A DNA stretch of 64,000 nt from Amorphophallus konjac (lineage: Eukaryota > Streptophyta > Magnoliopsida > Alismatales > Araceae): contig CM040125.1 in assembly GCA_022559845.1 (NCBI GenBank), positions 200,672,102 through 200,736,101 on the forward strand, written 5' to 3'. Under the pieces are notes generated by a model. The model saw nothing but the letters and a program-made list of their open reading frames with translations. It was not told the origin of the DNA and did not search any database. Both the position numbers and the translations under genes were made by a program. Positions 47,953 through 59,177 of this stretch are shown in pieces. How positions within the stretch are numbered: position 1 is the first letter of the stretch; every line of letters begins with the position of its first letter.

Positions 47953-48172
47953 TGCGACGCCCCGCATCGGCTTTCGCATTTTGAATCGCTTGAGTGCTTC
48001 CTATTCTTGAGTCTTCTTCCGCCTTTTCGGCATCCGGAAACCACCACGTTGCAGAAGTCATACGGCATTCGGATGGCATCACCCCCAATCGGATGCATCA
48101 GAAGTTTCCGGGACCAGGGGAGTGTCTGGCAGGCGGCTGCCGACGCCTTTTCAGGGAACCCGGGGGGTCTTC

Positions 48173-48642
48173 ATGGAGGCGTCCAGGCCCCTGGACGCCT
48201 CCATAATTTCCACATTTACACAACACAAAAAAATGTATAAAAAAATAGTAAAATCATGGAGGCATCCAGGGGGCCCCTAGACGCCTCCATCAATACAAAT
48301 AATAAAACATAAATAATATTAATAATGGTAGAAAAAACAAAAAAACAAAAAATACTTTTATGGAGGCGTCCACGCCCCTTGACGCCTCCATCAACTTGCC
48401 CACGGGCGCTGAAAAAATCCAAATTGTGAAGACGTCCTGCCAACTAGACGCGCCCATTCATGAATCACGGGCGCCGATCAAAACCACGCATTGTGCCAAA
48501 CCGCGTGGAGTTCGGTGGGCTTTTATGGAGGCGTCCAGTTGCGTGGACGCCTCCATGAAAATATTCAAAATATAAAAATAAAAATAGAATAAAATATTAT
48601 TTTGGCCCTGATGAAGGCGTACAGGGTCCTGGACGCCTCCAT
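48173..48642 (+). repeat. Five strong palindromes upstream of the TE9 promoter
   Basis: ATGGAGGCGTCCAGG and its exact complement CCTGGACGCCTCCAT, separated by 2 nt, form a perfect 32-nt hairpin at 48173-48204. Variants at 48255-48289, 48360-48391, 48525-48556 and 48611-48642 keep most pairs, and a degraded one is near 48424. In the second unit a G to A in one arm has no matching change in the other, so pairing is good but not perfect. The last unit ends 13 nt before the TATA box. Confidence 0.92.
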
Positions 48643-48654
48643 CCTCCGGAGCCC

Positions 48655-48662
48655 TATAAATA
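48655..48662 (+). promoter_or_regulatory. TE9 LTR TATA box
   Basis: TATAAATA in CCCTATAAATAGAG, just downstream of the palindrome series. Confidence 0.65.
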
Positions 48663-49292
48663 GAGACGCCCCCTCAGTCCGAGAAGAGCTTCTAAGAGGT
48701 CCGATAGGCTGTCGGAGCCCAGAGGCTGCCGGAGTCATTTCTAACCCGTGGGGTCTTTTGTAGGGGGAGGTTCTGCCGGCTTCTCGGGTGCCCACGCTCG
48801 CGAAAGGAAGGTCATCTTCGTCCACCGCGCTTCCACGTCATCCCTACGCTGTCGAAGCTCCGCCAAATCCTGCCATCGGCGCATTCAATAAGCCAACTCT
48901 CTCCCTTTTTCTTCTTAGTTCTTTTACATTCATCATCTCGTATTCTCCGTCTCTCTTCATAAGGGAACTTTCGTCAATATACATTTGCATAATTCCATTC
49001 ATCATAGCATTTTCCTCCTACTCGTGTCCGAGAGGGGTTTAAAAATAACACCAACCAGGTGTGTGTCTTGTCATGATTTCATTACTTTTTATTATAAGAG
49101 ATTGATACTACACTGCCGTTTTCTAATTCCGCCTATCTACTATCTGTTATTTTGCAATGGTAACTAAAGAAAGCCCTCTCCGTCGGCCGGCCGAAGGGGG
49201 AGGAAGAAGCAACCCGCCACTTCTTGCTAGTGAGGTAGGCGCGATCACTGTTTCATTTTGGGGTCCTCGACCCCTGGCGATCACATCATAAT

Positions 49293-49725
49293 CTCGAGGC
49301 CGCGGCGAGTCATATCCCGCAATGGCCGTTTAAATTTCTATCTTCATACTTTATGTTGCTCTTATACCTGCTATACTCTCGAGGCCGCGACGAGTCACTT
49401 CCCGCAATGGCCGTTTGAATTCTGTCATCTATATATCTTGCTATATCTCTTATGTCTTGCCATATCTCTCTTATGCTATACTCTCGAGACCGCGGCGAGT
49501 CACTTCCCGCAATGGCCGTTTGAATTCTGTCATATATATATATATATATATCTTGCTATATCTCTTATATCTTGCCATATCTCTCTTCTGCTATACTCTC
49601 GAGGCCGCGGCGAGTCACTTCCCGCAATGGCCGTTTAAATTCTGCTCCTTTTTATATCTTGTTATATTGCTATTATGCTATACTCTCGAGGCCGCGGTGA
49701 GTTGCTTCCCGCAATGGCCGTTTCA
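49293..49725 (+). repeat. TE9 LTR tandem repeat, five units of 85-115 bp
   Basis: CTCGAGGCCGCGGCGAGTC followed by ACTTCCCGCAATGGCCGTTT begins at 49293, 49378, 49483, 49598 and 49684. The core is itself self-complementary (CTCG...CGAG around CCGCGG). The linkers are TATATCTTGC/CTCTTAT-rich and vary in length. Confidence 0.9.
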
Positions 49726-49751
49726 ATTTTTGGTATTTAATTTCTGCACCC

Positions 49752-49877
49752 GCTCGCCCCGCCGGAGGAATCTCCCGTGGTGGCCCCTTCTCTCTCCTCT
49801 TATCTTTAACATATTGCGTTTGTCCTGCTCGCCCCGCCGGAGCAATCTCCCGTGGTGGCCCCTTCTCTCTTCTCTTA
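49752..49877 (+). repeat. TE9 LTR 51-bp repeat, two copies
   Basis: GCTCGCCCCGCCGGAG-AATCTCCCGTGGTGGCCCC at 49752-49802 and 49827-49877, differing by one or two bases. Confidence 0.88.
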
Positions 49878-49972
49878 TTTTTTTTTGTCTCGGCAACGGA
49901 ACCAGATAAAACAAAAGGAGCCCGTGCGCTCCGCATTTTCGTTTCTCAAACCGCGTGACGTCACTCACAGAT

Positions 49973-49990
49973 TGGCGATCACGGTGGGAC
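49973..49990 (+). other. TE9 primer-binding site (not initiator Met)
   Basis: TGGCGATCACGGTGGGAC starts with the TGG that pairs with tRNA CCA, three nt after the LTR. Ogre/Tat elements use sites of the form TGGCGAC...; the exact tRNA here cannot be named by eye. Confidence 0.6.
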
Positions 49991-50538
49991 ACCTGTTGCT
50001 TTCTTTCAGTTACCCTTGCAATTTCTTATGATTTGCTTTACTATCTCTTGTGTGTTGTTATATCTTGATTGTTTTGTTGTTCTGTTGTGCTCTATATATA
50101 TGTCAGCATTCCATTGCATACATCCATCCCTCTTTTCTATTCTTTTTCACTTTTTTCTAAGGATCACCCCCTCTCGATGAAGGAAGGACTCTCCGTTCGG
50201 GAATTCCTCTCGACGGACTAGAATCTCCTCCACTGGGACCTCCGTAAGTCCCAGACATCGAAGAATCTCCTCTTCGTTCACTGGGCCGGTTGTACCATTG
50301 AAGTTCCCCGGAGTTAGTCGACCCATTCGTGGTGAGACGAGAGCCCCTAGCTGACACGGTGGTGAAACAAAAATGAACTAGGGTCCCTATTTTGTGTGAA
50401 CTTCGGATCTGGTTAGAAACACACACAAAAATCATCAAAATCAAAACACAAAAAAGGGCGTAAAGGCATCCACTTGTTTGATAATCTCTGCTATTTGCTT
50501 GCTAGTGTATATTTTTGCGTTTCGGGAAAACTGTGAGC
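49991..50538 (+). other. TE9 leader before gag
   Basis: About 550 nt with pyrimidine-rich stretches. At 50180-50310 it carries ACTCTCCGTTCGGGAATTCC and CCTCCGTAAGTCCCAGACATC, which resemble the phrases of the chromovirus LTRs (TCGGATATTCCTTC, CCTCCGTAAGACTC). No reading frame of note. Confidence 0.6.
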
Positions 50539-52197
50539 ATGGCTCACGAGTCTTTTGAGGAAAACCACCCTGGTCGTGGTGAGTCAGTTGAGCCACGAGT
50601 CCATGCTATGGACGCGGGTCCTTCTTATGAGCCCTCGCATGAGGTGCAGGTTATTGTAGGGGACACGTCCCCACCACAGGACATCTCCTCTTTGCTGGGC
50701 GTCCTCGCCAACACAGAGCTTACCTCTGAACATCTCCGGACCCTCCAGGCCATTCTGAAGGGGAACTCTGTTTCCCCCACTCCCCAGGAATCAACTCCAG
50801 CCATCGCACCTCTCCAAGAGTCGGTGCAGGCCATTCCATCTCCTTCACTAGCGCAAGCCATCCAGTCTCCCTCGCTTCAAGGGCAAGCGAGCCAACAACC
50901 ACCCTCGTTCCAGTTCCCTTCGCAATCTCAAACCCCCGTTATCCCCCACATACCACTCCAGCCGGGGCCAACTGTCGGCGGCCCGACAGCTCCCTCTCAT
51001 TCGGGGTTCCCCCTCAAGTCTCCGGGAGACATTTTCCTCCCCAATGGCAAGTCCCACCTTCACCTCCCGAGGAGCTCGCCCAATCGCTCCTCAACCGGTT
51101 CAATAGAATGGATGGACAGTTTCAGAATTTGAAGAAAATGGTGGACGTGAAATCCACCCCGGAGGTTGCTTTGCCAATCCTTCCAGTCATCCATCTTCCT
51201 CCCTCCGAAATGCCCACGTACCGTAGGTACAATGGCACTGGCAACCCCTTCATTCACCTCAAGGATTTCATGTATGAGTCCTCCTATTGGTAAAATGACC
51301 AGAGATCCCTGGCATACCTCTTTCGGAGATCATTGGACGATCCTGCGCTAGAGTGGTTCTATTCTTTGGAGCCCCGCGAGGCCGAGAATTTTGAAGCAGT
51401 CCAGAGAAGGTTCTTGCAAAAGTATCGGGATAGGGTCAGTCCCTCTCTCTCCATTACCGACCAAGTGGCCGAGAAAATGAAGCCTGGCAAAGATTTTGTT
51501 CGTTATGCTGATAGATGGAAGTCTCTGGCAGAAAGGATAAAAGATACCCTCTCAGATCCTGAAAAAGTAAAGATGATTGTATCCAATTCCACCCCACAGT
51601 TCAGGCATGTCTTGGCCATGAACAAGCTCACCACCATGGAAGAGCTCTATGAAAGAGCCCGGTACATCCAGACCCAGTTAAAAGACTCCCCCATTATGAA
51701 CATGTTTGAGCCGTCGAAGCCCAAGGTGGTCAGAAAGACAGGCGATGGTGTCCTAGGCGGAGCAACAGAAGGGGTCGTAACAAATGAGCAAGTGAGTGCG
51801 GTCAACAACGCCAACTATGCAGCCAACCCAAGGCTTCTACAAATGCCCCGACTTCCCGTACAACCAGGTCCTTTCCCCTCTCGTCCTCAACCCCAAAATG
51901 ATCCACCCTAGAACAACATCCCTCAACTACTTCAACCCCAGCAACAACCTCAACCCCAGCAACAACAACCACCACTTCAGTACAACCAAGTTGCACCCCC
52001 AGGAAATTACGGTCCCCCACAGTAACAAAGGAGGCCGATTGGTCCCAAGAGAGCCTATTACCCACCATTGCCAGAAACTCTGGCCGATATTTTCAACGCC
52101 CTCATGGCCTCAAACACAGTCATCCTACCCAGGGAAAGGCCCGTGTGGCCCCCGAATGTTGATACCTCCAGATACTGCGTCTATCACAGGCAGCTGT
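50539..52197 (+). pseudogene. TE9 gag (broken, cut at the zinc knuckle)
   Basis: Begins MAHESFEENHPGRG at 50539. A Pro/Gln/Ser-rich N-terminal third (50750-51010) is followed by a +2 frame change near 51020-51050. It then continues as EELAQSLLNRFNRMDGQFQN, MPTYRRYNGTGNPFIHLKDF, LEWFYSLEPREAENFEAVQR and GKDFVRYADRWKSLAE, the gag core seen in Ogre/Tat and related elements, and a Q/P-rich tail. In-frame stops are at 51291, 51909 and about 52023. The last recognisable piece, PPNVDTSRYCVYHRQL (about 52150-52197), is the start of a Cys/His knuckle; its second half and all of pol are missing. The usual family length is similar up to this point. Confidence 0.8.
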
Positions 52198-52990
52198 GGA
52201 TGCACTTTTTATTTAATAATCGTTGTTTATTTGTTTATTGGCGTTTATTAAGTGCGTGGGTGTGACAGTCACAAATGTGATGATTTATTGTGCGCTCGAT
52301 CTGACTAATCAGACGATTGTATGGTTCATGTCGGGACTGAGACCCACCGCACCATAAAGGTCACGACGTCATTTACATCCCCTCGGAGAGGGGAACACCC
52401 TTGATTATTCGCCAGGAATCAGGGGCCTCATGGCCAGGAAACTATATCTAGAGAAACAAGCCGATAGCGGTCTCGAATTAGTCGGAAAGCCCTATGTCTA
52501 GGGAAACAAGTGTTCGAAATATGTCGGTCATGTGTTAACCATTTGATGTTCGGACGAGTGTCCGGCTTCAGAGAATCGTGATCGTCATGGGGAAAATGGG
52601 AGCATATGTATGCCAGGGTACGACAAATTTATTGTTCAAAGGGATAGAAGACATTCGGTTGAATCCCAGTTAGAGTGGTCAGAAATCAGCGAGTTTATTG
52701 TCCCGGTGCGAGATCGAGTCAGGACCATTCCGGGGGTGCCTCCCGCGGTCCAAACGAGGCTTGCGTGGGCATCATTAATATCTCCGGTGCCGAAGGGTGG
52801 CGGGAAAGTGTCCCAGGACTAGATTCCAAAACAAAGACGTATACAGAGATAGCTGGCTATAGGCCTAGATGTGGGTCAGGTAATGACCATGGTTAGGGCG
52901 AACCTGAGGTCCAGACGTGACTCACGAAGGTCTTATTGATATTCCCACACGCGTGGTCGGGGAAGACGAGAGCCGTCTCGTTCCATTCAG
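52198..52990 (+). other. TE9 region just after the gag break
   Basis: AT-rich for 60 nt (TTTATTTGTTTATTGGCGTT), then GC-balanced sequence. A diverged first unit of the following array (AACCATTTGATGTTCGGACG) is near 52543. No protein motif in any frame. Confidence 0.6.
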
Positions 52991-53830
52991 AATTTGTTGG
53001 TCATTCATGGACCATTTTATGTTCGAACAAAGATCCGTATTGAAGACGTAAACGGAAATAAACCCGTACAAATGTCTACCGTGAGTACGGCAAGTTTTAA
53101 TGCAAGCACGGGATTTGATCCTGGGATATACGTCGGTCACTAACGGACCATTCAGTATTCAAACGTAAGTCCATATTCGAAACATCAAAGACCACGACAA
53201 AGACATACCGAAGGCACGGCACATTTCCTGTGGGTGCGGGATTGGATCCCGGTATATGCGTCGGTCACTAACGGACCATTCCTTATTCGAACGGAGGTCT
53301 GTATTAGTAGCGTCAAGGACGACGATAAAACCATACGAATATCGGCCGTAGGTACGGCAAGTTTCATGTGGGTGCGAGATCGGATCCCAAAAAAGACGGG
53401 TCGAGCTAACGAAATATCAGCCCGGGATAAGTTTGGATCATGGTCACGTCCGGGCGAGGGCTCCCGAGATCCAAGTCCGATCTAGTGGGGGCATCATTGC
53501 TTTTCTCTTCACACACAGTCCGGGGAAACGAGGGTTCCAAGGTATGCATGCATGTCGGTCACGGTTGGACCCTTCATTGTTCGGACGCGAGTCCACGTTT
53601 GAAGCATCAAAGACGACGATAAAACCGTGCCAATGTCTGCCGTAGACATGACAAGTCTAATGTGGCGTTGCGGGATTAGATCCCGGGAGAAGCGGGTCGA
53701 GTTAACGAAATATTGGCCCAGACTGTGTTCGGATCATGACCATGTCGGGGGTTCCGAGGTCCACGTCCGATACCAAAAGGCATCATTGATTTTCTCTTTG
53801 CGCCAAGTCCGGGAGAGTGAATTGTTAAGT
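52990..53830 (+). repeat. TE9 array A: diverged units of 128-136 bp within longer units
   Basis: The marker GGACCATT/GGACCCTT recurs at 53009, 53145, 53273 and 53567. It is followed each time by a TTCGAACG-like string, GACGATAAAACC(A/G)T-type string, GTACGGCAAGT and GGGATNNGATCCCGG. The 53400-53510 and 53690-53820 stretches also repeat (GGGTCGAG-TAACGAAATAT, GTCCGATC/ACC...GCATCATTG-TTTTCTCTT). GGATCCC and GATCCCGG palindromes are embedded. Confidence 0.8.
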
Positions 53831-54018
53831 GTGGAGCCCGAACTCGCCATCGTGCGCCCTCGCACGCGGATCGACCTGCGCGGTCAGGCCGTGGGGGTCA
53901 AGGGGGCAATGCGCTGCCCCCGGAACAAAATTTTAATTGAAGCGCGGGTAATAGAGTTCCTTTCATTTTTTGGCATTGATCTTTGTATTCTTCTTTTTAT
54001 TTGAACCATCCTCTTTTA

Positions 54019-54320
54019 GGCACGCCGGTTTAAGGGAGAAGCCAAGGGATGGCCGCGCCGGTTAAGGGAGAGCAAAGGGTTGTGCGCGCCGGAATAAGAA
54101 CTGCAAGGGGGCGCGCCGGCTCAAGGCCAAGAAAGGGGGGCACGCCGGTTATATGGCAAGAAGGAAGAGGGGCCAGGGGCGCGCCGGAATAGGCTAAAAA
54201 TGAGGAGGCGCGCCGGTTTGAGCTCAAGAATTCCAAAGTGGATTTGAGTGTGGAGCTAATCCGGCGCGGGGGGGTAGCACGCCGGATTAGCCCACGCCGG
54301 ATTAGGGGGCGCCGGGTTAA
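54019..54320 (+). repeat. TE9 array B1: GCGCGCCGG units
   Basis: About ten units of 22-45 bp of the form GGGGCGCGCCGG(T/A)TTAAGGCCAAGAAA. GGCGCGCC itself is a palindrome. Variants CACGCCGG and GCACGCCGG occur. A second block of the same unit is at 55646-55880. Confidence 0.88.
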
Positions 54321-55645
54321 GCTCCTGCGAAGTTTTATTTCGCTCTGTTTGATTCTTTTTGCTCTGTTCTTGTTTCTTCAACTTGCAGATTAATCCGTTG
54401 ATTGATTTATTCATCTTATTGATGGATTAAGCTTGTGGAAAGAGAGTTTAAGTGTTTTAGTTGTTTATTAAGGTGGATTAGCATGAAGATTCAATTGTTT
54501 CGTTTGAAGAGTTTGCTGTGCAGGGCAGTCCAGTTTGATGCAGAGGCTTCAAGCATACGTTGCTCTGGCCCTCAGAGAATAGCTTATTCGTTTGTTTTAG
54601 TATGTTCTCATTCCTGGCAAAAATTGGGCAGCACCTCCCCCGGACTGACGCTTGCTAGAGAAAATAGAGGAACACCAAATGGATTGCTCCGGGGTGAACC
54701 TCAAAGTGTAGACCTCACGGCGGTCCAATAACCCATAAGTGAGTGTATGAAGCTCAAGGACTGGCCTTCAAGAACTCCCACAGCTCACGGGTGATGGTTT
54801 CATAAGCGGGACGAATGTGTGCCATGAGAGGCCATGAATGTTCATCCCCTGGCGGACTCCTTCGAAGGCCATGCTATGGAGAAGCAAGCTTCGAAGGGCC
54901 TGGATGAAGAGAAGGCAAAGGGAAAGAGAGGGAAGCAGAAGACCACCATATGTTGCGAAAAGAACTTCTCTTTTTATTCATTTGTAAAGGGAAATACAGC
55001 TGGGAATCTACCCTAAAGCGAGAAAAGGGGAGAATATAGTAGAGAGAAAGGAGGGAATACATCGATGGGGGAGGGGGAACGGATCACAGGCTCCTCCCCC
55101 TCCGAGCTCACCTCTCACTCTCAATCTCGTCTCTCTTTCTTTCTTCACCTCTCTGGCGTGGATGGGTGGAGCTTCCTTCTCTTCGGGTGGCCCTCTCCTA
55201 TTTCTTTTTCTTCTTCTCTTCACTGCATACAGCAGAGGGGGTTCGAACTTCTTTTCTCCTTTCAATAGCCCATCTATATATAGGGCAGGTTGCGTTCCTT
55301 GTAGAAATGGCCAGTGGGGGAGAATTCCCGCCACCTCTGCCTTGCTCGCAGCAACGCTGGGAGTTGACTCGTTGCGTTGGATGCCACTGGTTCGCGCCAT
55401 ACACTGCCATTCATCCGAGGACGGGATGTTCGTAGCTTTGTCTGGAGATCTACTGCGTTGGATGCCACCGTCTGTGCTGGCCTCTGCTGCTACCACCGTT
55501 GCGCTGTTGAGCTGGGGTGTGCACAACTCTGCAATCTTTAAATGGCTATGGGACGGGCATTTAATGCCACTGTTCTTCTCTTCTCTGGACTTCGTGTGAG
55601 ATTCATCCAGAAACAATGGGATGGCCCTTTGGTTAAAACGGCGCA
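54321..55645 (+). other. TE9 segment between the two GCGCGCCGG arrays
   Basis: 1.3 kb that separates array B1 from B2. It holds TATATATAGGG (55274), two copies of TGCGTTGGATGCCAC (55371 and 55453), purine-rich and CT-rich patches. No coding motif; the reading frames of 120-240 codons here lie opposite each other and have no known domain. It may be an insertion into one original array. Confidence 0.5.
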
Positions 55646-55880
55646 GAGTTGTGCGCGCCGGATTATCAGCACACAAGGGCCACCCCGGTTTAATGCCAAG
55701 CAAGGAGGGGCGCGCCGGTTTAATGCCAAGCAAGGGCGCGCCCTTTTAAGGCCTTGCAAGGGCGCGCCGGTTTAAGGCCAAAGCAAGGGCACATGAAAAA
55801 AAATGGGGCGCGTCGGATTAAGATGTTGAAGGGGCGCGCCGATTTAGAGCGCGCCGGTTTAAGGCCCTTTCGCGCCGTTT
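55646..55880 (+). repeat. TE9 array B2: GCGCGCCGG units
   Basis: About nine units, e.g. GGCGCGCCGGTTTAATGCC at 55707, CAAGGGCGCGCCGGTTTAAGG at 55757, GCGCGTCGGATTAAG at 55807, GCGCGCCGATTTAG at 55832. The unit is more uniform than in B1. Confidence 0.88.
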
Positions 55881-56382
55881 TAAGCCTCGAATGGATTCTT
55901 TTCGAAGCCGCAGCCATTTATTCGAGTGTCGGTGCTCCTGGAATGTTCTAGTTGCAACGTATAGCCTTCATAATATTCTGTTTACAGCCTTTGGGGCTTG
56001 TCCCAGACTTTGCATGACTTTCGGTGCATCCCGAGTATGTACCGGAGTTCCCGACTTTTCTTTGATTTAGCTCTTGACATGGCCGGTCGGAGCGTTGTAG
56101 CTGTATCTTCCGCTTGGGGGGCTTCCTTAGCGGGTAGTAGACCACCAAGCGAGTTCTCGTCCTAATCGGGCGAGGCGTGAGGTTTATTCGGCAGTTCTAT
56201 CTTCAACTCGCGCTCTAATGTGTAGACGCGAATGTCGCCATGATCATCATCGTCATTTTTTTGGCGTCCACAAATGCCCCCCACTCACGGGCGGCACAAC
56301 CGAGGGATGAGTGCGCGGGGTTGATGGGGACATCACCTCCCATGCCCACGTTCACAGCTCGTCTCCTCGCCCCGGTTGCATC
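55881..56382 (+). other. TE9 segment before TE10
   Basis: About 500 bp without array or coding signal. The phrase CTTTGGGGCTTGTCCC...CTTTGCATGACTTTCGG could be a decayed repeat. Nothing else seen. Confidence 0.5.
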
Positions 56383-58678
56383 TGGCATGGTCTAATTATT
56401 TAATTTCGAGTCCTATGTAATTTTTATTTGAGTCATTTGATGTATTTTCCCTTTTATTTGAGTCATGTTCCTAGGTCTTGTGTTTATTTCCCTAAGTTTG
56501 AGAGTCATTATGTTGTTTAGTTAGTTATTGGGCCCAATTCATTGGGTTTGGCCCAAGTGCACCCCCTACCCCCTCGGTTATTTGTCATTGAGTCTTTTGT
56601 CTGGGACTTATTGTAAAATGTGGGTTGCCTATATATAGGACCCCATTCCCCCCATTTCAACTTAATGAATCAATCAATGAAAAAAAATGCCATTTGAGAG
56701 TCCAAAGCTTAGTTTAGTGGAGTGATTCCAACAATTTTTGTGTGAGAAACCCTAGGGGAGAGATTCCCCACCCTTCCCTCTCTTAATCTCTCCTTTTCAC
56801 TCCACTTTCTCTCTCCTCAACACCCAATTTCGAATTTTCTTCTCTCTCCTCCCTTCTCAACCACTTCAACCCCCACCTACCATCATTAAAGCCCTCCACT
56901 TCCCCATGGCCTCCATTACTCCACCCCCCTAGTCCCAAGAAGATCCCTCACCATTCCAACACCATCTTCCTCATTCCAACACCACTTTCCCCATTCCAAC
57001 ACAATCAACCCCTTCCCCACACAACACCACAACTTCCAAGGCCATTTCAAATTTGAAATCCACCCTTCCCTCCACTCACTTGTGCCCCCCCCTCACTTTC
57101 TCCTCTCACCCACCTTCCCAAATTCGTAGCTCCTCCTCCCACCACCTGTTAGACCCCCTTCTAGACCCCATTCTTCCCTTCCCCCACCTTAGAACACCCC
57201 CTCCTAGACCCCCTCACAGCCCGGGCTTTCCCCACACTCATCCACCCCCATTTCCCCTCCCATATACCCCATTCCCCCCCATCATCTTCAACCTACAGCT
57301 CTCAACCGAAGATCTACAGAAGAGCAGTAACTTGCAGCGGCCACCACGACTTCTTCCAGACGAGTTTGAAGACCCAAGAGCCATCGTCGGAAGCGTCTAC
57401 CAGTCTCCTTCGCAACAGAAGTGGTTTCATCTTCTTCCGATCTCTGAGCCATCCAGGAGGTCCATTCTCCCACAACTACGCAGTTCTGCCTCGGCTGAGG
57501 ACCTGAGCCGGATTAGAAGCTCTGCCACGACGAACCCTGAAGAAATCAGTCCTCAAGTGCTTCTTCAAAGTTCTTCATCGGCCTATCTACTTTCAGAATC
57601 AAGAAGCGGAACTCCATTCGGCATCCCGTAGCAGAAGTTGTCAATTCTCTCCCTCTGCTGCACGGATCTGCTTCCCCACAGTCTACACCGACCAGTCATC
57701 CTTGTTCAGAGCCTCCAGGTCTTCTCCGACACCTTTTGGATTCCTCATCAGTTTTTCTGTGAAGAGGACTCATCCACGGTTCCAACGACTCCAACGGTGC
57801 GTGATTCCGAGTTCGGGGGCAGTCGGGGTACCTTCTGTAACCTACTACTAGAAACCAAAAGCTGCCAGTCCGTGAGTCTGCCTCTCTGTTTGGACCTCCA
57901 TCCTGCTCAGCGACGGCGTTAGAAGAAATCAACAAAAATTGGACGACTTCCCTGGCCTCCTACGAAGCTTCTCCAGGTGGTTTCGTCCCCAACAAAATTC
58001 GTGAGCAATCACAGCAGTCATATCTTCAGTCAGCTATCAGCACCCACAGAACGTGAGCAGAATCGGCATCCACCAACTTCGGTGTTCCTTTCTCATTTTC
58101 CCCTCCCCGCTTGGCCAGCTGAAGGCCCCTCCCTGTGTGGAGGTAGTTTTGGTTTGTAATTTCATTAACCCCCACCCCAAGGTCCCCCTCCTGCGAGAGG
58201 TGTAGTGGTGTAATTTGTTTGGGCAGGTCAAGCGACACCGCCGCGGCGTGTGGGGATCCACTCGCCTCCCCGCTCGTCCTCGTCTCCGACCGGGACCGGT
58301 TTCTTCAAACCGGTCGAGTAAGTGCTCAAACCTTCACTCCACTTAGTGCTTGTCTTACAATATTAGTTCTAATTCCGCTGGTTATGCGAGTGAGAGCCCG
58401 ATCCTCAAGCCCCATAAACATGAGTGATCACCGTGGGAATATTGCAACCGGTGCCTTTGGCACTTTGTCGGCCCCCTTGATTTGGGCATCCCCACCCTTT
58501 GGGAATCAAACATTGGTCTTGCTGGCCCTCTACCAGCAAGGGTCCAACCCCACTTCCTCCACTTGGCATTGCCAAGTCACCCCGGGCTTGGGTGAGCGTC
58601 GATAGAGTGGTGGCCCAATTCGGCCCATTTGAATGCGATTGTGCTTGCTTGCATTAGGTCCGAGGTCGTGTCACATCA
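56383..58678 (+). repeat. TE10: LTR of a TE3/TE8-related family, inside TE9
   Basis: About 2.3 kb with the same plan as TE3 and TE8: TATA box (CCTATATATAGG, 56629-56640), AATGAATCAATCAATGAAAAAA, CT-rich leader, and a final AGGTCCGAGGTCGTGTCACATCA like the TE8 end (GAGTCCGAGGTCCGCATCA). The start is placed at TGGCATGG by position only; no matching target duplication was found, so it could be solo or truncated. The long Pro/Ser-rich reading frame at 57053-57631 reflects C-rich sequence. Confidence 0.65.
56629..56640 (+). promoter_or_regulatory. TE10 TATA box
   Basis: CCTATATATAGG about 245 nt into the LTR. It is itself a palindrome and aligned with the TATA region of TE3 and TE8. Confidence 0.6.
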
Positions 58679-59165
58679 GGGGCCCACGAGTGTAGAGTTC
58701 TTCGACAGGATGTCTGTTCTTCCGAGCCAGTAGGATGCTGGTCCGGTGCAAATTCACAGGAAAGCGCTCACTCCTTCAATGAAGGGATGAGGGAATCGCT
58801 TCACCGCATATGCACGTGGACTGAGATGTCAGAGTGGGAGTTTAGTCATCGGCATGGGGTGAATACCGAAGCAAGGATGAAGGGTCTATGCGTCATCTTA
58901 GGCAAGAGGCCTAAAATGACTTAGATGAGGCCAATCCCAAGGGGGAGTTGATGACTCATGCTGGGTTTAGGAGAATTGTTCATTCATCGACTCGGATGGG
59001 AGGTCCAAGCCGAAGGTTTATGAAAGGGCTTCGATGGAGTGAAAAGGATTTTATGCATTCCGGTGGAACGTTTGAAGTGAAGGGTTTATTTGCTGGTGCC
59101 GACAGTGTGTCGGGAGCTGATGTGGTCTATTCATTGACACGGGATGAGTGCCAAGGCAAAGGGGT
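58679..59165 (+). other. TE9 segment between TE10 and array C
   Basis: About 490 bp. From 58940 diverged forerunners of array C appear (GACTCGGATGGGAGGTCCAAGCCGAAGG at 58988) and one copy of the array D phrase (GTGCCGACAGTGTGTCGGGAGCTGA, 59096). No coding domain. Confidence 0.6.
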
Positions 59166-59177
59166 CTTTCATTCATT

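Larger units (their letters stand above)
47953..49969 (+). repeat. TE9 5' LTR (about 2.0 kb)
   Basis: Starts TGCGACGCCCCGCATCGG at the break in TE8 and ends CGTCACTCACA three nt before the primer-binding site. Order: six palindromes (48173-48642), TATAAATA (48655), a poly-A-signal-like AATAAG (48888), five copies of a CTCGAG-containing repeat (49293-49725) and two copies of a GCTCGCCCCGCCGGAG repeat. The left border is less certain than the right. Confidence 0.72.

Noticed and set aside
49415..49909. 164-codon frame with repeated RPRRVTSRNGRLN
   Set aside because: It follows the five-unit LTR repeat of TE9 and has no independent support.
55008..55733. 241-codon minus-strand frame overlapping open plus-strand frames
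   Set aside because: No motif, frames open on both strands, and part of it is array B2; more likely chance.
57053..57631. 192-codon Pro/Ser/His-rich reading frame
   Set aside because: It lies in the C-rich leader of an LTR (TE10), has low complexity and no domain; the related LTRs TE3 and TE8 do not keep it.
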